In this document: positions 52,173 through 60,769 of the stretch, one piece after another | Layout: each line of letters begins with the position of its first letter | Position numbering within the stretch: the first letter of the stretch is position 1 | From: Heyndrickxia sp050281185 | GTDB taxonomy: Bacteria > Bacillota > Bacilli > Bacillales > Bacillaceae_C | NCBI RefSeq assembly: GCF_050281185.1 | Contig: NZ_JBNNWS010000018.1 | Location: 1-64,000, forward strand | Reading direction: 5' to 3' | Length of the DNA stretch: 64,000 bases | Translations under genes and position numbers: made by a program | Notes under the pieces: generated by a model | Seen by the model: the letters and a program-made list of their open reading frames with translations, nothing else | Database searches by the model: none | What the model was told of the DNA's origin: nothing

Positions 52173-52409
52173 ATGTCATTTGGTGCTTATCCTTTCAGAG
52201 GTTATGGAAGGGGTTATAGGGGCTATGGTCCTCGTATGGGGGGATTTGGTTATTATGGTCCTGGTAGGTTTGGTCTTCTTGGAGGTGGTCTTGGCGCTGG
52301 TCTTGGCTTAGCTTTCGGTGGGTTAGGAGCAGTCGGTGGGTTGGCAGGAGCCGCATTTGGTTTACGTGCTGCTGGATTAGGGTTAGGAGCTCGCAGACCA
52401 TTCTTCTAA
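52173..52409 (+). CDS. Glycine-rich small protein
   Basis: This protein of about 78 residues starts MSFGAYPFRGYGRGYRGYGP. The first 35 residues carry GYGR/GYRGY/GYYGPGR repeats, then a hydrophobic Gly/Ala/Leu stretch (GLLGGGLGAGLGLAFGGLGA and following) and a basic end GARRPFF. The hydrophobic part could insert into a membrane. AAGGGGGAG lies upstream, closer than usual to the first ATG at 52170, so the adjacent ATG 52173 is preferred. Similar glycine-rich proteins occur in Bacillus, some associated with spores, but no function can be assigned. Confidence 0.6.
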   Translation: MSFGAYPFRGYGRGYRGYGPRMGGFGYYGPGRFGLLGGGLGAGLGLAFGGLGAVGGLAGAAFGLRAAGLGLGARRPFF

Positions 52410-52410
52410 T

Positions 52411-52449
52411 AAATAACGAACAGTGCCAGGCATAAAAGGTTCCGTTTTT
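52411..52449. repeat. Dispersed repeat, copy A
   Basis: AATAACGAACAGTGCCAGGC followed by ATAAAAGGTTCCGTTTTT recurs in inverted orientation at 61816-61853 with few differences. Confidence 0.65.
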
Positions 52450-52476
52450 GAAGTGCATATTATATAAATGGCAATG

Positions 52477-52519
52477 AAAAATGGCTTGCAAACTAACATC
52501 AGTTTGACAAGCCATTTTT
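52477..52519. terminator. Strong hairpin terminator after the glycine-rich gene
   Basis: AAAATGGCTTG plus CAAACT pairs with AGTTTG plus CAAGCCATTTT around AACATC, with one unpaired A, and a TTTTTA tail. The rest of 52520-52832 holds nothing that I can support. Confidence 0.75.
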
Positions 52520-52832
52520 ACGTTATTTACGTCCCAATTGATATTGATACTGTCTTTAACTAAAGCGCCGATAGCGAGTATTCGGGAGAAAATCTTATTA
52601 AACTGAGGGAGTTTAAGTGTATTTTTTTATTATCTCTTCTACACTTTAACATAAATATCCAATTTACTTATTGAGTATTAATCTAGAAATAAGCCTCTAA
52701 AAGTGAAATAAGCGCTGATCCTTGCTGCAGTATAGTGCTGACCAAAAGAAAAAGAACTATTAGCAAATTACTTCCCTTTAGCCACCCATGAAGCTGAATA
52801 CAGATATTTGTAACAACTGATAAAATTATAAG

Positions 52833-53017
52833 TTATAGAGACCGAGGGCTGTCTGGAAGAGTGTTGGCAAAAATTATATATATAAGCAAATTAGCAGGCA
52901 AAAAAATAAATATTAGTCTTACTATAAAAGACGATATACCGAAAAACTCTGCTATCCCTCCACACACTCCAGATAATGACCGATCTGTTGATGATTTTCT
53001 TAACTTTTTCTATTCAA
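52833..53017 (-). pseudogene. PspC-domain membrane protein with a frameshift in its fourth codon
   Basis: The minus strand encodes KLRKSSTDRSLSGVCGGIAE, then FFGISSFIVRLIFIFLPANL and LIYIIFANTLPDSPRSL before TAA at 52835-52833: a complete PspC domain with one membrane helix. The apparent start TTG 53017 (after GGGGGAAC) is out of frame by one base. Adding one A to the AAAAA run would give MNRKKLRKSSTDRS. In the actual frame an upstream TAG blocks any start. This is either a recent frameshift or a homopolymer sequencing error. Confidence 0.65.
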
Positions 53018-53264
53018 TGTAAGTTCCCCCTACATATACATTACCATAAAAAAACATATTCATTATATTGATTTCATACTCTGTTATTTTTTCATTTTCC
53101 TTCCCTTTTCACAATTCGAAACAAAACGTATACTAATGGATTTTAGTTTATCAAATAATCATCTTGATTCATTTCGTTATCTTGCTATTACATTCTAATA
53201 GTCTTATTTTTTCTAATTTATTTAGTTATAGTGTTAGATATCATGAATGTTAGGAGAGATGAAA

Positions 53265-53978
53265 ATGGTCCAAGATATACCAACGAGAATAAAAAGCCTA
53301 AATTGGGAATCCATTCAAAACGAATTAGATGAAAACGGATTTGCAAAACTTCCACCTATTTTAACAAAAGATGAATGTGAATCTTTCATGGAGCTTTATA
53401 ACGAAGAAGAGTCATACAGAACCACCATCAATATGACGAGATACCGCTTTGGGAATGGAGAATATAAATATTTTTCATACCCATTACCTGAAGTCATACA
53501 AAGTTTAAGAGAATCATTTTATCCAGAGCTGGCAAAAACCGCAAATAGATGGTTGGATTACTTGAAGAAACCCGCACAATTTCCAGATAACCTTCAAGAT
53601 TTCTTAAAGATATGTGAAGAATACGAGCAAACAAGACCAACACCTTTAATTCTAAAATATGAAAAGGGTGGGTTTAATTGCTTGCACCAGGATTTATATG
53701 GAGACGTATTTTTCCCGTTTCAAGTAGTATTTGTATTAAATCAAAGAGATGAAGATTATACGGGCGGTGAATCCCTATTAGTGGAACAGATCCCACGTGC
53801 TCAGAGCAGGGCGCATGTCATTACGTTGGAACAAGGTGGCGCACTTATTTTTCCTACTAACCATAGACCTTCTCTTGGAAAAAAAGGATATTACAAGAAT
53901 ACAGTTCGTCACGGCGTAAGTACGGTTACCTCTGGAGAAAGATATGGTATGGGGATTATTTTTCATGATTCTAAATAA
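53265..53978 (+). CDS. 2OG-Fe(II) oxygenase (PF09859), putative damaged-DNA demethylase
   Basis: This is a 237-residue double-stranded beta-helix dioxygenase. Iron ligands are visible as CLHQDLYG (His141, Asp143) and NTVRHGVS (His216), with a 2-oxoglutarate-binding Arg shortly after (SGERYGMGI). Pfam describes this family as oxidising methylated DNA lesions. I chose ATG 53265 (MVQDIPTRI) with TAGGAG 8 bases upstream. It precedes adaA by 81 bases on the same strand, consistent with a role in the alkylation response. Activity not proven by sequence. Confidence 0.83.
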   Translation: MVQDIPTRIKSLNWESIQNELDENGFAKLPPILTKDECESFMELYNEEESYRTTINMTRYRFGNGEYKYFSYPLPEVIQSLRESFYPELAKTANRWLDYLKKPAQFPDNLQDFLKICEEYEQTRPTPLILKYEKGGFNCLHQDLYGDVFFPFQVVFVLNQRDEDYTGGESLLVEQIPRAQSRAHVITLEQGGALIFPTNHRPSLGKKGYYKNTVRHGVSTVTSGERYGMGIIFHDSK

Positions 53979-54059
53979 ATTTCACTATCTTGCTATTTTA
54001 TATCTGTCATCATATGTACTAAATTTACAGGGTGTATAATATAAGGAGAGGTGAGGTAA

Positions 54060-54659
54060 ATGTTGAGCAGTGTCAATAGTGGATTTCGAAAGAATCATGA
54101 TGATGAGTTGATGACAAATGAAAAATGGCAAGCAATTATTAGCAATGATGCTTCGTACAATGATAAATTTTTCTATGCTGTAAAGACCACTGGGATATTT
54201 TGCAAAACGTCATGCAAATCTCGCGTTCCTAAAAAGGAAAATGTACGTATCTTTAAAAATGCCGAACAAGCTCTCCAAGCAAATTTCCGCCCCTGTAAAC
54301 GTTGCAAGCCTACTAATGAGAAATTGCCTGATAGTGAGTGGGTTGCTCTTATCACTGAGTATATTGATAAAAATTTCATTGAAAAACTAACACTAGAAAC
54401 ATTAGCAGATATAGCTCATGGAAGTCCCTATCATTTGCATCGAACGTTTAAAAAGATTACAGGCATTACGCCAGTCGAGTATATACAACAGGTTAGATTA
54501 AACGCAGCTAAAGAGTACCTGATTCAAACAAATAAAGCGATTGCGGATATCTCCCTATGTGTAGGAATGCCTAACACGCCCTATTTTATTACTCTATTTA
54601 GAAAGAAAACTGGACATACACCAGCACAATATCGTGAATACAAAAGGTCAATGAAATAA
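54060..54659 (+). CDS. adaA: AdaA: methylphosphotriester-DNA methyltransferase and AraC-type activator
   Basis: This is a 199-residue protein. The N-terminal Ada zinc domain has four Cys (GIFCKTSCKS and RPCKRCKP), the first being the methyl-accepting Cys. The C-terminal AraC-type double HTH is LTLETLADIAHGSPYHLHRT and ISLCVGMPNTPYFITLFRKK. In Bacillus, AdaA senses methylphosphotriesters by self-methylation and then activates ada-region genes. AGGAGAGGTGAGG precedes the ATG. The adaB gene follows after 16 bases. Confidence 0.92.
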   Translation: MLSSVNSGFRKNHDDELMTNEKWQAIISNDASYNDKFFYAVKTTGIFCKTSCKSRVPKKENVRIFKNAEQALQANFRPCKRCKPTNEKLPDSEWVALITEYIDKNFIEKLTLETLADIAHGSPYHLHRTFKKITGITPVEYIQQVRLNAAKEYLIQTNKAIADISLCVGMPNTPYFITLFRKKTGHTPAQYREYKRSMK

Positions 54660-54675
54660 ACGGAGGAAATTAAAA

Positions 54676-55209
54676 ATGAGATCAGAGAATAAACCAACAC
54701 TTTATTGGTCTTTGTTAAAGTATAAAGATTGGAATTTCTATATCGCTTCGACATCTAAGGGGCTTGTGTTTGTTGGTTCACAGAACAAACCATTAGAGGA
54801 ATTGTCTGAATGGGCTATGAAACGCTTTCCGGGAATTCCTCTTGTTGAAGATGGTGAAAAGCTCGAACCTTATACGGTTGAAATCACCCAGTATCTTGAA
54901 GGGAAACGGCAAACCTTTACCATCCCTTTTGATTACAATGGGACACCATTCCAGATGGCAGTCTGGAATGCACTTTGCGAGATTCCGTACGGAGAGACAA
55001 AGTCCTATTCAGACATAGCAAACGTAATAAACAAACCAGCAGCAGTTCGTGCTGTAGGTACAGCCATCGGAGCTAATCCAGTTTTAATCACTGTTCCATG
55101 TCATCGTGTAGTAGGAAAAAATGGAGCGTTAACGGGCTATCGTGGTGGGTTAAAAATGAAGACAAAGCTTTTGGATTTGGAAAGACAGGGTTCATCGAGC
55201 AATAAGTAA
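54676..55209 (+). CDS. adaB: Methylated-DNA--protein-cysteine methyltransferase AdaB
   Basis: This is a 177-residue O6-methylguanine-DNA methyltransferase. The active-site motif is LITVPCHRVVGKNGALTGYR, with the acceptor Cys in PCHR. The helix-turn-helix and Arg finger are GTPFQMAVWNALCEIPYGET and KPAAVRAVGTAIGANP. CGGAGGAAA precedes the ATG. It repairs O6-alkylguanine by suicide transfer and is probably co-transcribed with adaA. Confidence 0.93.
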   Translation: MRSENKPTLYWSLLKYKDWNFYIASTSKGLVFVGSQNKPLEELSEWAMKRFPGIPLVEDGEKLEPYTVEITQYLEGKRQTFTIPFDYNGTPFQMAVWNALCEIPYGETKSYSDIANVINKPAAVRAVGTAIGANPVLITVPCHRVVGKNGALTGYRGGLKMKTKLLDLERQGSSSNK

Positions 55210-55247
55210 AATTCCTGTACAATGATTGGAAGCGAGGAGGTTTCCCT

Positions 55248-56066
55248 ATGAAAAGTGAGTTATTCTATAAAAACCCAAAAACCATTCTTAATAAAGGTAC
55301 AGGATTTCTTTCGGGATATACTCATTCACTAAATCCTTATACAGGCTGTTCATTCGGGTGTTCCTATTGTTATGTACGCCAAATGCCCGTATCTCTTTTT
55401 CGAGAAGGCGAATGGGGAAATTGGATTGATGTGAAGAACGGAGCAGCAGCTTTACTCGGTAAAGAACTCCGTAGAGCGAAGGCAAAAGGGAAAGTTACGA
55501 TTTTTATGTCATCCAGCACTGACCCCTATCAACCCGTCGAACATAAAGAAAAAGTGACGCGATCGTTATTAGAGGTTATGGTAGATGCCCCTCCAGACTT
55601 CTTATTAGTGCAGACGAGAAGCCCACTTGTCAGTCGAGATATCGATTTGCTACAGCACTTAAAAGACAGAGTCCGGGTAAGTATAACTATTGAGACGGAC
55701 TCAGAAACGATACGTAAACATTTTACACCAGAGGCCCCTCCTATTCAGGCACGCTTTAAGGCATTGCAAAAATTAGCAGAGGCAGGAATTCCAACTCAAG
55801 TAGCCATAGCCCCTGTATTACCGAGTGGGGAATATTTTCCTGATAAATTGAAACCACTGGTCAATCGGATATGTATTGATGACTACTTTATGGGCGATGG
55901 CAGTGGAGGAAAACGTACAAAAAAACTTGGAATTGAAAAAAAATACACGGAACTTAATTTAGAAGAATGGTATGGACCCGAAGCCTATAAGAAAGTGTAT
56001 GAGAGGTTTTTAGGTATCTTTCCAAAAAAGCAGATTTATGTTAGTCAATCGGGATTCGAGCCGTAA
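55248..56066 (+). CDS. SplB-like radical SAM protein
   Basis: This is a 272-residue radical SAM protein. The CxxxCxxC cluster motif is GCSFGCSYCYVRQMPVSLF near residues 34-42, and IFMSSSTDPYQPVEHKEKVT and VRVSITIETDSETIRKHFTP follow. This subgroup (Rv2578c-like) resembles spore photoproduct lyase without the SplB C-terminus. GAGGAGG precedes the ATG. Its position after adaB suggests a DNA-repair role, but the substrate is unknown. Confidence 0.85.
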   Translation: MKSELFYKNPKTILNKGTGFLSGYTHSLNPYTGCSFGCSYCYVRQMPVSLFREGEWGNWIDVKNGAAALLGKELRRAKAKGKVTIFMSSSTDPYQPVEHKEKVTRSLLEVMVDAPPDFLLVQTRSPLVSRDIDLLQHLKDRVRVSITIETDSETIRKHFTPEAPPIQARFKALQKLAEAGIPTQVAIAPVLPSGEYFPDKLKPLVNRICIDDYFMGDGSGGKRTKKLGIEKKYTELNLEEWYGPEAYKKVYERFLGIFPKKQIYVSQSGFEP

Positions 56067-56086
56067 AGATAACAGGAAGTGATTGT

Positions 56087-56404
56087 ATGCGTAAAGATCA
56101 TAAGGATAGGACTGAAAATGGCAAAAAGACATTCACCCTGATGGGCTCCGATATGCGTCCATATCAAAGTGATACACCAGGAATTTACGGGGGATATAGA
56201 CGGGGTAAATTATACGGACGATTAGATTGCTCCTCAGCACTTCGAGCCATAGCAGAAGGTGCATATATAAAACACCGTGTATTTTTTGACGATGAACAGA
56301 CGGCGATCTCGGCGGGTTTCAGGCCGTGTGCCGTTTGCTTACCTGAAAAATATGCAAAGTGGAAGAAAGAGCAAAAGGAAAGGAGGCATAATGAAAATGT
56401 ATAA
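56087..56404 (+). CDS. Ada-type metal-binding domain protein
   Basis: This is a 105-residue protein. The core KTFTLMGSDMRPYQSDTPGI, GRLDCSSALRAIAEGAYIKH and SAGFRPCAVCLPEKYAKWKK resembles the zinc domain of Ada without the HTH part. Three Cys are present (DCSS and PCAVC) where Ada has four, so metal binding may differ. GGAAGTG precedes the ATG. It lies 21 bases after the radical SAM gene in the same operon. Confidence 0.75.
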   Translation: MRKDHKDRTENGKKTFTLMGSDMRPYQSDTPGIYGGYRRGKLYGRLDCSSALRAIAEGAYIKHRVFFDDEQTAISAGFRPCAVCLPEKYAKWKKEQKERRHNENV

Positions 56405-56546
56405 AACACAGGCCAATTCAGGCACGCCGTTGTTAAGCCAGTTTATCACATATTCATAAGAATTCGAATGGATATAGGGGCTCTATGAAAACGAGTCCCT
56501 ATATTTGATGTAATTTGAAGATATATTTATAAGCCAACTTACTTTT

Positions 56547-57230
56547 TTATCGCCGTTTCATACTACGTATAAGATTTTTGTTTTCTTTATCCACACGATA
56601 AGATTCCGTAATTTTTTGCAAGGCTTTATTATATGTAAAATCATCGAGCGTGTTGTTTCTCAAATATTCTATTGTAATATCAGGAATTTTTACATAGCAG
56701 ATAGATACAGCCCACGCAACCGCCATTTTGGCATAAAACCCTTCATGCTTTACACGATCTAGTAGTTTTAGCACCCTATCGATGTATTCAGTCTCTATAT
56801 AAAAGTCTAGGAGCATGACTACTCCAAAACGTATGTCATATTCTTTCTCAGATGACAGATATGGCTGTAAAAACTCCCACACACGCTCCTTATTATCTTT
56901 TGTAAATTTAAGCCCTGTACAAAAGCTATCACACACGGACCAATTATCAATTTTCGGCACAAAAGCAGCAACATAAGCTAAGCTATCTTCAATATCTGTC
57001 TTAACATAACCAATGACCATACCTTGTAGCATGATTTCCTCAAAATATCCATCTTCTGCGGTTTCAAGGTAAGTGCGCCAATCCCCCTTTGTAATTTTTT
57101 TTGCTAGTTTACGAAGCTCTGGCAGCCGGACACCTAAAACATTATTAATATTAGGTATAAGAGCTGCTGAAAACTTTTGATAATCTGAATCAATCAGTTC
57201 AAAGATTTGTTTTCTAATTGTATTTTCCAT
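56547..57230 (-). CDS. AlkD-like DNA alkylation repair protein
   Basis: This is a 227-residue all-helical HEAT-like repeat protein of the DNA alkylation repair (AlkC/AlkD) family. Recognisable segments are NVLGVRLPELRKLAKKITKG, EEIMLQGMVIGYV, DNWSVCDSFCTGLKF and MAVAWAVSICYVKIP, the last two matching the family's aromatic/Asp active-site surface. AlkD excises N3- and N7-alkylated bases. It faces the adaA-adaB operon convergently. Upstream lies a 519-base AT-rich gap. Confidence 0.87.
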   Translation of the reverse strand: MENTIRKQIFELIDSDYQKFSAALIPNINNVLGVRLPELRKLAKKITKGDWRTYLETAEDGYFEEIMLQGMVIGYVKTDIEDSLAYVAAFVPKIDNWSVCDSFCTGLKFTKDNKERVWEFLQPYLSSEKEYDIRFGVVMLLDFYIETEYIDRVLKLLDRVKHEGFYAKMAVAWAVSICYVKIPDITIEYLRNNTLDDFTYNKALQKITESYRVDKENKNLIRSMKRR

Positions 57231-57408
57231 TTTGCTCCCCTACTTTTCTTATATCTAACAGTTTCACTATAACTGATTATTTTTTGGGAAAGCAAAAAAA
57301 TGAATATAAAAGCAAGATATCGAAGTGATTTTATTACTAGAGTAATAATACTAAGTAATTGACTATCGGAAGTCCTCCTTGCAATGTATTATTTCTTTGT
57401 TAAAATTC

Positions 57409-57483
57409 CTTAACGTTGTAAATCCGCATTTACAACGCTAAGCCTATTTTCAAGACGATTCCCCCGTTTTTAACAACGTTAAG
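57409..57483. repeat. CTTAACGTTGTAAAT hairpin and related motifs
   Basis: CTTAACGTTGTAAAT (57409-57423) pairs with ATTTACAACGCTAAG (57428-57442). A further AACAACGTTAAG lies at 57472-57483, and CCTTAACGTTGTAAATGCGG recurs at 58815-58834. This is a short dispersed repeat. A second hairpin, AGGATACCACTTT/AAAGTGGTATTCT, lies near 57512-57553. Confidence 0.5.
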
Positions 57484-57749
57484 AAAGTTTTAGTGGTCTT
57501 AAAGAATCTAAGGATACCACTTTCTCCGAATTAAAGTGGTATTCTCCTAGTAAATTAATATGTTCCCACCTTAAAGGTGACATATGGTGCAATAAGTCTT
57601 CATTAAAATTAGAATTCGTAATGGAGATTATTTATATTTTGTGCTGAGCGCAACTTTGAATTGGCAGAAAGCAAACATTAAGTGATAAAAATCAAAGCGT
57701 CCATCCGTTAAAATTTAATGTATACTTTAAAATGTGAGGTGAAGAAATC

Positions 57750-58550
57750 GTGACAGACAAAAAAATCACAGTACAATTTACGATGCTGACATTTTGCATA
57801 GCCTATCTTGTGTCAGGTGCTTTGATTGCTCTTGGGCAATTCGGATATTCGGTTCACAATTGGGTTCACTCGTTACAGCAATTCGGGATGAATATCCCTT
57901 TTGCAATCTATATTTTGTCGCCCGCTATTGCTTCATATATCGTTCTGAAGAAAAATAACAAAATAGCAGGTTTCAAGGAATGGTTGAGAACTGTTTTTTA
58001 TGCCAAAAATAGTATATCTCTCTATTTGTTCGTTGTTGCAGGACTTGCACTGTATTTTTTGATACATATTGCAGTTTCAGGCCGCACGGAAATGGTGCTT
58101 CCATTTTATACGTTCTTCCTTTCCCTGCTTGGTAATCTTATTATCGGTGGCTTGGAGGAAGCTGGATGGATGTACATATTGCAGCCTGAGCTTGACAAAA
58201 AATACGGTTTTGTTTTGTCTTCTGTTTTTGTTGGAATCATTTGGAGTTTATGGCATATCCCTCTCTTCTTCATTCCGGGGACGAATCACGGAGAGGGACT
58301 CATTAACTTTTGGATGTTTGCAGTTCAACTCATTGCGTTTCGGTTTTTCAACGGGGCAATCTACAAAATATCAGGAAAAGGCCGTGTGTTTATGTGCGTA
58401 TTATTCCACACCATGTTCAATGCGGCATCCCCCATCTTTGGCACCATGACTATGACTTGGGCGGGAACCATTGCCGCAAATGCTGTGATTGTTCTTGTTT
58501 CAATTGTAACCGTTGTGATATACGACAAAAAGAACAGGCGAATAGTATAA
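57750..58550 (+). CDS. CPBP-family intramembrane metalloprotease
   Basis: This is a 266-residue protein with about eight membrane helices. The three CPBP motifs are visible: GGLEEAGWMYILQPELDKKY (paired Glu; the usual Arg position is Met/Ile), VGIIWSLWHIPLFF (His) and CVLFHTMFNAASPIFG (His/Asn). GTG start after GAGGTGAAG. It may cleave prenylated or membrane peptides, or act in immunity to bacteriocins. No clear partner gene. Confidence 0.85.
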   Translation: MTDKKITVQFTMLTFCIAYLVSGALIALGQFGYSVHNWVHSLQQFGMNIPFAIYILSPAIASYIVLKKNNKIAGFKEWLRTVFYAKNSISLYLFVVAGLALYFLIHIAVSGRTEMVLPFYTFFLSLLGNLIIGGLEEAGWMYILQPELDKKYGFVLSSVFVGIIWSLWHIPLFFIPGTNHGEGLINFWMFAVQLIAFRFFNGAIYKISGKGRVFMCVLFHTMFNAASPIFGTMTMTWAGTIAANAVIVLVSIVTVVIYDKKNRRIV

Positions 58551-58638
58551 GCATAATCCGTGTTCGCCAAATTCCAGTTTTGTTGAATAGCCGATAAAAA
58601 TATATTAGAGTTATGTAGGGCAAAATAGGAGGAATTTC

Positions 58639-58749
58639 ATGACAAAGCATATTAACAACACTGAATGGGATGCTACATATTTTATAGGTGATTTAAGTGA
58701 TTTTATGATTGAGATATATTATGGTTATTCCATTAAACCAGCTAATTGA
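58639..58749 (+). CDS. Possible 36-residue small protein
   Basis: TAGGAGGAATTTC precedes ATG 58639. The frame encodes MTKHINNTEWDATYFIGDLS and DFMIEIYYGYSIKPAN, then TGA. A terminator follows 12 bases later (58761-58801). A good site and own terminator support expression, but it could be the leftover of a longer gene. Confidence 0.45.
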   Translation: MTKHINNTEWDATYFIGDLSDFMIEIYYGYSIKPAN

Positions 58750-58760
58750 GTAATGGAAAT

Positions 58761-58801
58761 AGCCTAGTTTCTTCGCATTGTACTGAGAAATTAGGCTTTT
58801 T
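58761..58801 (+). terminator. Terminator after the small gene
   Basis: AGCCTA-TTTCT pairs with AGAAA-TTAGGCT, then TTTTTAA. Confidence 0.65.
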
Positions 58802-58988
58802 AATATTGAAATTTCCTTAACGTTGTAAATGCGGTTTCCTGGCGCTACCCCTTATTCAACTCCTGTTTTTTCTTAAAAGGATATAACTAAATAAATAAAA
58901 AAAACTGGTGATTCCAAACAAAAAAAAATTCCTGGAGTCATTAGCATATATAGACTTAAAGGTAAAGACCAAATGAAGGCAATTAGCA

Positions 58989-59177
58989 TTAATAATTTTC
59001 TTGATGTAAAAAAGAGATTATTGCTGTAATTGCGGGTAAAACTAACATAAACAAAGTTATTAATGTCGTACTATTATTTGTTTCATTCGAATAAGGATTA
59101 AAGAAATTTAATAATAGCCATAAACCAATAGAAATTATTGCAGCGACTAACCCCAAAAAGGATGCCTTTTTTAGCAT
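58989..59177 (-). CDS. Small membrane protein
   Basis: This is a 62-residue protein with two hydrophobic segments (SFLGLVAAIISIGLWLLLNF and LITLFMLVLPAITAIISFL) and a short polar loop (NPYSNETNNST). GGAGGGGGGAGTG lies upstream of the ATG. No family recognised. Confidence 0.55.
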   Translation of the reverse strand: MLKKASFLGLVAAIISIGLWLLLNFFNPYSNETNNSTTLITLFMLVLPAITAIISFLHQENY

Positions 59178-59335
59178 TTAATTGACACTCCCCCCTCCAT
59201 TAGTATTTCTGTTTTTAATATACCACATATATCCAATTCTTTATTGACCCATTCAGCCAGTTAGTTTAAGCGAAAACATTCACAATCTTGTTTTACCTTA
59301 ACAAAATCTAATCCCTTATTGTGTAGAGGCATATC

Positions 59336-59368
59336 AAAAAGACGCCTTCTTATTAAAGAAAAGCGCCT
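59336..59368 (-). terminator. Terminator after the DUF899 gene
   Basis: On the minus strand AGGCGCTTTTCTT pairs with AAGAAGGCGTCT, then TTTTTGAT. It lies 140 bases after the DUF899 stop. Confidence 0.55.
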
Positions 59369-59508
59369 ATTTGTGGAAAACTGAAAAAACTTTAAGATTA
59401 AATTTGTGTTGTGTGGCAACTAATAAAAAAGCTGATATACAAAGTTTTCCTCATACTATGCCCCACTTTTGCACGTATCTCGGACATAACCTTTAGACTA
59501 CTCCTCTT

Positions 59509-60180
59509 TCAATCACCATATTCGTCGTGTAGGCGCCACCACGTATAAGGCGGGGTTTGCGGCCACCCCTCAGGTGAATCCTCCCAGTCTTCCTGGCGAC
59601 CGAAGGGTGTCAGGTCGAGGAAATTGAAGTCGGATCTGATCCTGTCGACTCCTCGTGCCGTCGTGTAATAGGTGCGGTAGACGCTGGCGCCATCACAGAG
59701 GAAGACACTCAGGCCGAATCCACTGCCCGCACCGCAGTCGACGTTGAAGTTGTCGCCGTTTGAAGAAAACCAGGGCACAGTCCAGCCCATTCGCTTCTTG
59801 TAGGGCTCGATCTGTGACAGTGGTGCGGGGGAGACTATAATTAAGGTGGTATCTCGGGCATGCAAATGAGCTAGATGGCCAATGTTATCTACGAAGGACG
59901 AGCAGCCCGGGCAATGGTGGTCGGAACCCGGAGCCATCATGAAGTGGTAAACGATGAGCTGGCGACGTCCATTGAAAAGATCAAACAGGCTCGCTTTGCC
60001 ATTTAGGCCCTCGAAGACGTAATCTTTGTCAATCCGGACCATCGGCAGCCTCCTACGCTCTGCGGCCAGAGCGTCCAATGCACGAGTGAGTTCCTTCTCT
60101 TTGATGAGCAACTTTTCGCGAGCAGCCTGCCACTCGTCTTCTGACACGACTTGCGGAAGCACTGATTTGTTCTTTGGCAT
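59509..60180 (-). CDS. DUF899-family thioredoxin-fold protein
   Basis: This is a 223-residue DUF899 protein. Family landmarks are VSEDEWQAAREKLLIKEKEL and AAERRRLPMVRIDKDYVFEG at the N-terminus, YHFMMAPGSDHHCPGCSSFV (CPGC redox-like motif) and a C-terminus ending YTWWRLHDEYGD. The DNA is clearly richer in GC than surrounding genes, suggesting recent transfer. GAGAGGAGAA precedes the ATG. Function unknown; a peroxiredoxin-like role has been proposed for the fold. Confidence 0.85.
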   Translation of the reverse strand: MPKNKSVLPQVVSEDEWQAAREKLLIKEKELTRALDALAAERRRLPMVRIDKDYVFEGLNGKASLFDLFNGRRQLIVYHFMMAPGSDHHCPGCSSFVDNIGHLAHLHARDTTLIIVSPAPLSQIEPYKKRMGWTVPWFSSNGDNFNVDCGAGSGFGLSVFLCDGASVYRTYYTTARGVDRIRSDFNFLDLTPFGRQEDWEDSPEGWPQTPPYTWWRLHDEYGD

Positions 60181-60315
60181 ATGAATTCTCCTCTCTAACT
60201 AATTGTAGCTTTGTAAAAAAAGTATAAAATGAAATATGCGAAACTCGTTGATCGAGCATCATAGTTTTTATCTTTTTTAAATAGATTGAGAAAAATATTT
60301 AACTTTACCTAGTTT

Positions 60316-60486
60316 CTAATCACCTATTTTATAAAAAAGTTTAATCAAAAGCACAGCTAACAAAGTGGCAGCGTTTAACGGTGGTCGACTTATTTTTTTA
60401 TAAAAATGAAATGGTACATCTTTTTTAAAAACGATACAACTTTCTTTTACACCTTCATGATCTGTTCTATGGATTTTCGGATCCAT
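60316..60486 (-). CDS. Possible 56-residue small membrane-associated protein
   Basis: ATG 60486 opens MDPKIHRTDHEGVKESCIVF, followed by KKDVPFHFYKKISRPPLNAA and the hydrophobic TLLAVLLIKLFYKIGD-stop. Protein-like composition and one C-terminal helix support a real gene. AAGGAGGG lies directly before the ATG, closer than usual. Not recognised. Confidence 0.45.
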   Translation of the reverse strand: MDPKIHRTDHEGVKESCIVFKKDVPFHFYKKISRPPLNAATLLAVLLIKLFYKIGD

Positions 60487-60639
60487 CCCTCCTTGTTATT
60501 GTTATTTTGCAATATCCTGCATTATTGATAAGTTTGTTTGTAATTCTAATTCGTTAAAAACAGAAAATTTCCTTCTAAAACAATCTGGAAGTTTAATGGA
60601 ATAACTTTATTATCACTTAACAGGTTCTTAATCCACAAG

Positions 60640-60731
60640 AAAAACCAAAACCCCATCTTTATAAAGATAGGAAATTCCGGTTTATTTTTTTTATAAACGG
60701 TTCAAATTTTTTATAAACAGTTCAATTTTAT
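60640..60731. repeat. Palindrome and 20-base tandem repeat
   Basis: TCTTTATAAAGA (near 60655) is a perfect palindrome in a larger AAACC...GGTTT stem. TTTTTATAAACGGTTCAAA is followed at once by TTTTTATAAACAGTTCAATT. Otherwise 60487-60769 shows nothing. Confidence 0.4.
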
Positions 60732-60769
60732 TTCAAAGCCAAAACAACAGCTTTCTTAAAAAATAATTT

